Source: Gigantopelta aegis (taxonomy: Eukaryota; Mollusca; Gastropoda; Neomphalida; Peltospiridae). From it: a stretch of DNA of 64,000 nt. Both the position numbers and the translations under genes were made by a program. Under the pieces are notes generated by a model, which was not told the origin of the DNA, searched no databases, and saw only the letters and a list, made by a program, of their open reading frames with translations. Positions 60,345 through 64,000 of the stretch are shown in pieces (position 1 is the stretch's first letter; every line of letters starts with the position of its first letter). The stretch spans positions 79,066,353 through 79,130,352 of the forward strand of contig NC_054706.1 in assembly GCF_016097555.1 (NCBI RefSeq), read 5' to 3'.

Positions 60345-60555
60345 TCCTAAATTGAAGGGCCATAACTCTTAACAAAAATGGTAAAATTGCCATTAAAGTC
60401 AAACTTGATCTGCAACAGTACATGATAAAACTATACATAAAATTTCAGCTCAATACCGCGAGGCACTGTAAAACAAAACATCCAGAAAACAAGACAGACG
60501 GACGGATGGAGATGAAACCTATAGTCCCCTCCTGTTGAACCAGTTGGGGACTATT
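60345..60555 (+). mobile_element. interspersed repeat of a type common in mollusc genomes
   Basis: The order GGGCCATAACTCTTAACAA, AAACTTGATCTGCAACAGTA, AAATTTCAGCTCAATACC and GACAGACGGACGGATGGA fits a widespread bivalve and gastropod repeat that I know by pattern. No ORF or clear ends here. Confidence 0.5.
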
Positions 60556-60652
60556 AACCAAATGTACTGTAGCCACATGTGGTGCTCGGGGAGGAGGTGG
60601 AGGACGAAAACAGTATTTATAGATGTCCTTTCTGGACTAATTTACAATTTAA

Positions 60653-61474
60653 AGTGACAGACCCTAGTTTTTAAACACCACAGCATATTTTCCAACATTG
60701 GAGCCGTTTTGGGGATTGAAATTGGACACTACTTAGATCTTATTACATACCTATTCAGTCTTACTATAGTGATAAAGACATTTTGAAACCATGTGATATA
60801 TTTATTTTGTATCGCACATAATAATTATATGTGCAATATGGACTGGAACTTTTAAATGGGGAATTCCCTTTTTCTTTTTTCTGCAGTTAGCACCTGGTAG
60901 TTACGTCATATATGATTAACAAATGACATCACATCGTATTTGAAACGTCACACAAGGTTGCCGCAGAGTATGATTGTTAACGTTAAATGAATCCATGAAA
61001 GGAGTTTTTATCATAGATTTAACAAAGTGTTGTTATGACGTTAAATTAAAAACAGTTTTTATAAAATATAAAAGATGGTATGTAATAAATACAGAACTTC
61101 ACATGCGTAGTTTTCGCTTCTTTTTATTGCTACGCGGTCTCGTGGTATATATTCTTGCGCAAAATAAACTTGTGCAATAAATAGGAAGCGAAAACAACAC
61201 ATGTGAAGTTCTGTATATGTATTGTTTTGATTATCCATTTTTCTACATCTGAACTTCCAAAGTGTTTTTCGTCATCCTGGTGTTTTTCATATTTTTAAAC
61301 ACACACACCTCTGAGAAGTAAAGGTTATGGAGCCGAGTTCATAGTCAATTTTCTAAGGGTATTAATTCTCTCTGTTTCAACGTCATAGACTTGTTTCATT
61401 CTATTTTAACTTTATCCACATGTTTTTAGATTAATTGGATCCAATTTCACGTATTAAAACTAGGATGTGCGACT
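60653..61474. mobile_element. large member of the GGGACATACCCTAG MITE family, interrupted
   Basis: The left end AGTGACAGACCCTAGTTTTT and right end AAAACTAGGATGTGCGACT are diverged inverted termini. The right half shares GTCATCCTGGTGTTTTT and TTATGGAGYCGAGTT with 19045-19415. A separate palindromic element is nested at 61092-61213. Confidence 0.65.
61092..61213. mobile_element. 122-bp MITE nested in the previous element, TA target
   Basis: CAGAACTTCACATGCGTAG and the right end CACATGTGAAGTTCTG are inverted copies, with GTTTTCGCTTC and GAAGCGAAAAC also paired. TA stands on both sides. Confidence 0.75.
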
Positions 61475-61596
61475 CTAAGATACAATGTCACACTAACTTA
61501 TATAAGAACTAACTGTGATAACATTCATGAAGAAACTAAGATACAATGTCACACTAACTTATATAAGAACTAACTGTGATAACATTCATGAAGAAA
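61475..61596. repeat. two 61-bp tandem units
   Basis: CTAAGATACAATGTCACACT begins each unit (61475 and 61536). The copies are practically identical. Confidence 0.9.
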
Positions 61597-62110
61597 CTAA
61601 ATGTCAATCTCAATTGTTATGTAAATATGTAGGTAATTAATTGTGAACTAACTAGTAATCTTAGAGACACAACAGAGTATATAAATAATTAAATCTCAAT
61701 AGCAGTTTATCCAAGTGTATTGCATTTATTTTCATTGTTCCAGTATAAATCTGGATGTCGCAGGGAGGTAATTATTTCAGCACATCAACATTATCTCAAT
61801 GCTGATAATATCATCTTACGTCTGATTATACTGAGCCGAATTTACAAAGCCTGTTTTAGACTTACATGCGTACATACATTTACAATAGAAAAAACCTGCC
61901 ATTGATACGGCCCCTGTCCTATGGCAATCATATTGCAGACTGCCATTCAGTTAGAGACCTGCCATTGATACAACTCGTGCATCACACTGACTAGAATCAC
62001 ATCACCGCACTTCTGCATATTCATGAACAATTTAATGTAAAACAAACAATTGGGTTCCAAAATGTATATGGATATCACAAAAAGATACAAAGATGCTTAA
62101 ACTAAAAAAT
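61597..62110. other. gene-free stretch
   Basis: No gene or recognisable element. Two short phrases recur (GCCATTGATAC, 61899 and 61954). Confidence 0.45.
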
Positions 62111-62555
62111 GTGATCTTTGAAGACACTGTTCAATTAGATCTGTACAGCTGTGTTCACGCTTACACAACTAAACTATGTGATCTTTGAAGACACTGTTCA
62201 ATTAGATCTGTACAGCTGTGTTCACGCTTACACAACTAAACTATGTGATCTTTGAAGACACTGTTCAATTAGATCTGTACAGCTGTGTTCACGCTTACAC
62301 AACTAAACCATGCTTACACAATTAGATCTGTACAGCTGTGTTCACGCTTACACAACCATGTGATCTTTGAAGACACTGTTCAATTAGATCTGTACAGCTG
62401 TGTTCACGCTTACACAACTAAACCATGTGATCTTTGAAGACACTGTTCAATTAGATCTGTACAGCTGTGTTCACGCTTACACAACTAAACCATGTGATCT
62501 TTCAAGACCCTGTTCAATTAGATCTGTACAGCTGTGTTCACACTTACACAAGTTA
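62111..62555. repeat. about six 67-bp tandem units
   Basis: The unit has GTGATCTTTGAAGACACTGT, CAATTAGATCTGTACAGCTG and TTCACGCTTACACAACTAAA. One unit near 62310 is shortened. Confidence 0.9.
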
Positions 62556-63098
62556 AACTGGTTTAACTACACTGGTTTAGCTAAAACACTTTTGGTTGGA
62601 TTGGTTGAGCGTTCACACATATAACAGCTATGCCAGTGGCGGAAGTGTAGTTATCCACAAGACACCAACTAACAATTGACTACGAGTCTGTTAGCATGTA
62701 GCTAACACGCTCGCTGCTTATTCTGGCTGCAACATCACAGTCACTTCCGCCTTATTCAAGTTTAACTAAAACAGTTTGTTTTCACACTTTAAATGGTTTT
62801 AGTTATATTACTTTAAAGGAAACATGTCACGTAAACCATATTTGGCACCAACCATGTACAATTAATTATAAATTGAATCACCTAAAAAAATTTTTTATAA
62901 AAAATTAATTACTTAAAATATCTCCATAAAAGAACCCCATATACGAGCTCTTAGCGGAAATTGCCGATCTTTAATGAGCAGGGCAATCACGAGGTCCGTG
63001 ACGTCAGAGACGCGTCGCTTGATCTGAAGCCTTACACTTAAAAGCATTAGTCCGTACCACTCATAAAGAATCTAAGACTTGCACAGCTTACCAAAACA
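62556..63098. other. repeat-rich stretch before the small ORF
   Basis: Contains phrases built on GTTTAACTACACTGGTTTAG and AGTTTAACTAAAACAG, in style like the 67-bp array and possibly one older element. The part 62960-63098 is CpG-richer with TGACGTCA at 62999-63006, 93 bp upstream of the ORF, and may be a promoter. Confidence 0.4.
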
Positions 63099-63281
63099 AT
63101 GAGTGTTCGTTCGCAAAACGTTTTGCCGTATCAATATGAGCTGTTAGTAAATGAAGAAAGACACACATTTACTTACAACAGTGATACTGAAGAAAAAACG
63201 GATAGCGAGTCGGAGGGTGGAGAAACTGATGGTGCCAGACCAGACCGGTCGACCAATTTACAGCCCGGAGCCCGAAAGTAA
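63099..63281 (+). CDS. small ORF, possible first exon of a multicopy gene
   Basis: The frame gives 60 residues: a start MSVRSQNVLPYQYELLVNE followed by an acidic Ser/Glu/Asp stretch (SDTEEKTDSESEGGETD). A P-Y-x-(F/Y)-E start followed by an acidic run reminds me of the N-terminus of mollusc proteins annotated as P2X7-like, but the cysteine-rich domain that would prove this is absent before the stop. An upstream TGACGTCA and a good start context (AAAACAATGAG) favour transcription. It could instead be part of a transposon. The true 3' extent is unknown. Confidence 0.35.
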   Translation: MSVRSQNVLPYQYELLVNEERHTFTYNSDTEEKTDSESEGGETDGARPDRSTNLQPGARK

Positions 63282-64000
63282 CCCGGAGACAAAACCAAAA
63301 CTCGGATGCTAATGCCGAGGTGTATACTGTTCATATTTAGCATAAAGATACACCTCGATATGATGTATTTAAATATGTAAAAAATATAAATGTAGGACAA
63401 ACATTTTTGGGTTTGTTTTTTTATAGAAAATATCGCATTTTTTATGTTCGGGCTGTACATAATGAAATCTGTATGCACAGTGTAAACAAACGCTCTAATT
63501 TACGACAAGGCGCTTCACTTTCATTAACCTGGCTTGTAAAACAACATAAATGACTTGAGAGTATAATCAACTTTTAAACTAAATATATTTCTATTTGCAT
63601 CAATAGAACGAAATGGGATTATAGTATTTTTCTCTCATAAAAAAAAGTAGCATATTATTAGGCCTATTGGTAGGGTGCGTTAGAGTAAAAACGACCACTC
63701 ACGATACCCAAGTGATAATTTTCTTTTCTTTGGTACTACGTAATTGGTCAGTTTTGTAGTTTTAGATGGGAAAGTCTACTTAATCAAGGGTTTTACAGCA
63801 TTATTTACAGTAATGAAGCAGGAAGCAGGGCGGCTGATAATGTACATTAACATTGTACTATAGTCGCGACAGGTTACGCCACAATACCCTGTGATCTTAA
63901 AAAAACTGGCACGTATTTTGTACGCATGTCTAGACCGTGGTAATCACTTACCTGGTCGATACCCTGCAATATACACCTGCCAATCAGGAATCACATGTGC
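63282..64000. other. no gene recognised to the end of the window
   Basis: A short inverted repeat (CCGAGGTGTATACTG and AAGATACACCTCG, 63316-63358) lies just after the small ORF. The rest is AT-rich without supported features. Confidence 0.4.

Overview
This is nuclear DNA from an animal, most likely a mollusc and probably a gastropod. The genes have spliced exons with GT/AG boundaries, the introns are AT-rich, and the window is crowded with tRNA-derived SINEs, short inverted-repeat elements and minisatellites. The three recognisable host genes are ordinary animal genes. The species assignment is inference from repeat style; no database was searched.

Layout. 1-6300: two copies of one LINE family on the minus strand. 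One copy (131-5108) is inserted into the 3' UTR of the other (58-130 plus 5109-6300). 6301-8900: gene-poor repeats. 9009-9882: a two-exon promethin/LDAF1-like lipid-droplet gene (+). 9883-24200: intergenic DNA with many tandem arrays, SINEs and MITE-like elements. 24223-37118: a complete ten-exon WDR45B (WIPI3) gene on the minus strand, 344 codons, with two very large arrays in its introns. 37119-37370: a 252-bp head-to-head promoter. 37371-47109: ECHS1, mitochondrial enoyl-CoA hydratase (+). 47110-52700: 3' region, a 45-bp array and unassigned DNA. 52814-60075: an unrecognised two-membrane-segment protein gene (+, four exons), whose third intron holds a SINE and a Tc1 transposon with a damaged transposase. 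60076-64000: MITEs, a 67-bp array and one small ORF.

The main discovery candidate is in ECHS1. The exon coding for the oxyanion-hole loop (GADIKEM...AAVNG) is present as three consecutive, diverged copies of exactly 128 nt each (40697-40824, 41231-41358, 42347-42474). All three have matching splice sites and phase. Because 128 is not a multiple of three, the reading frame into exon 4 is kept only if exactly one copy is used. This predicts a mutually exclusive splicing cassette that makes three versions of a core beta-oxidation enzyme. The copies differ at functional positions, including the oxyanion-hole alanine itself.

A second theme is that four separate minisatellites (12801-13220, 14327-14640, 26215-28507, 30111-32337) carry SINE ends in their repeat unit, so SINE termini seem to seed satellites here. 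A third is an inverted-repeat element in ECHS1 intron 1 with a telomere-like core.

The host genes do not form one pathway. WDR45B (autophagy), ECHS1 (fatty-acid and valine oxidation) and the LDAF1-like gene (lipid droplets) are all linked to lipid handling, but only WDR45B and ECHS1 share a control region.
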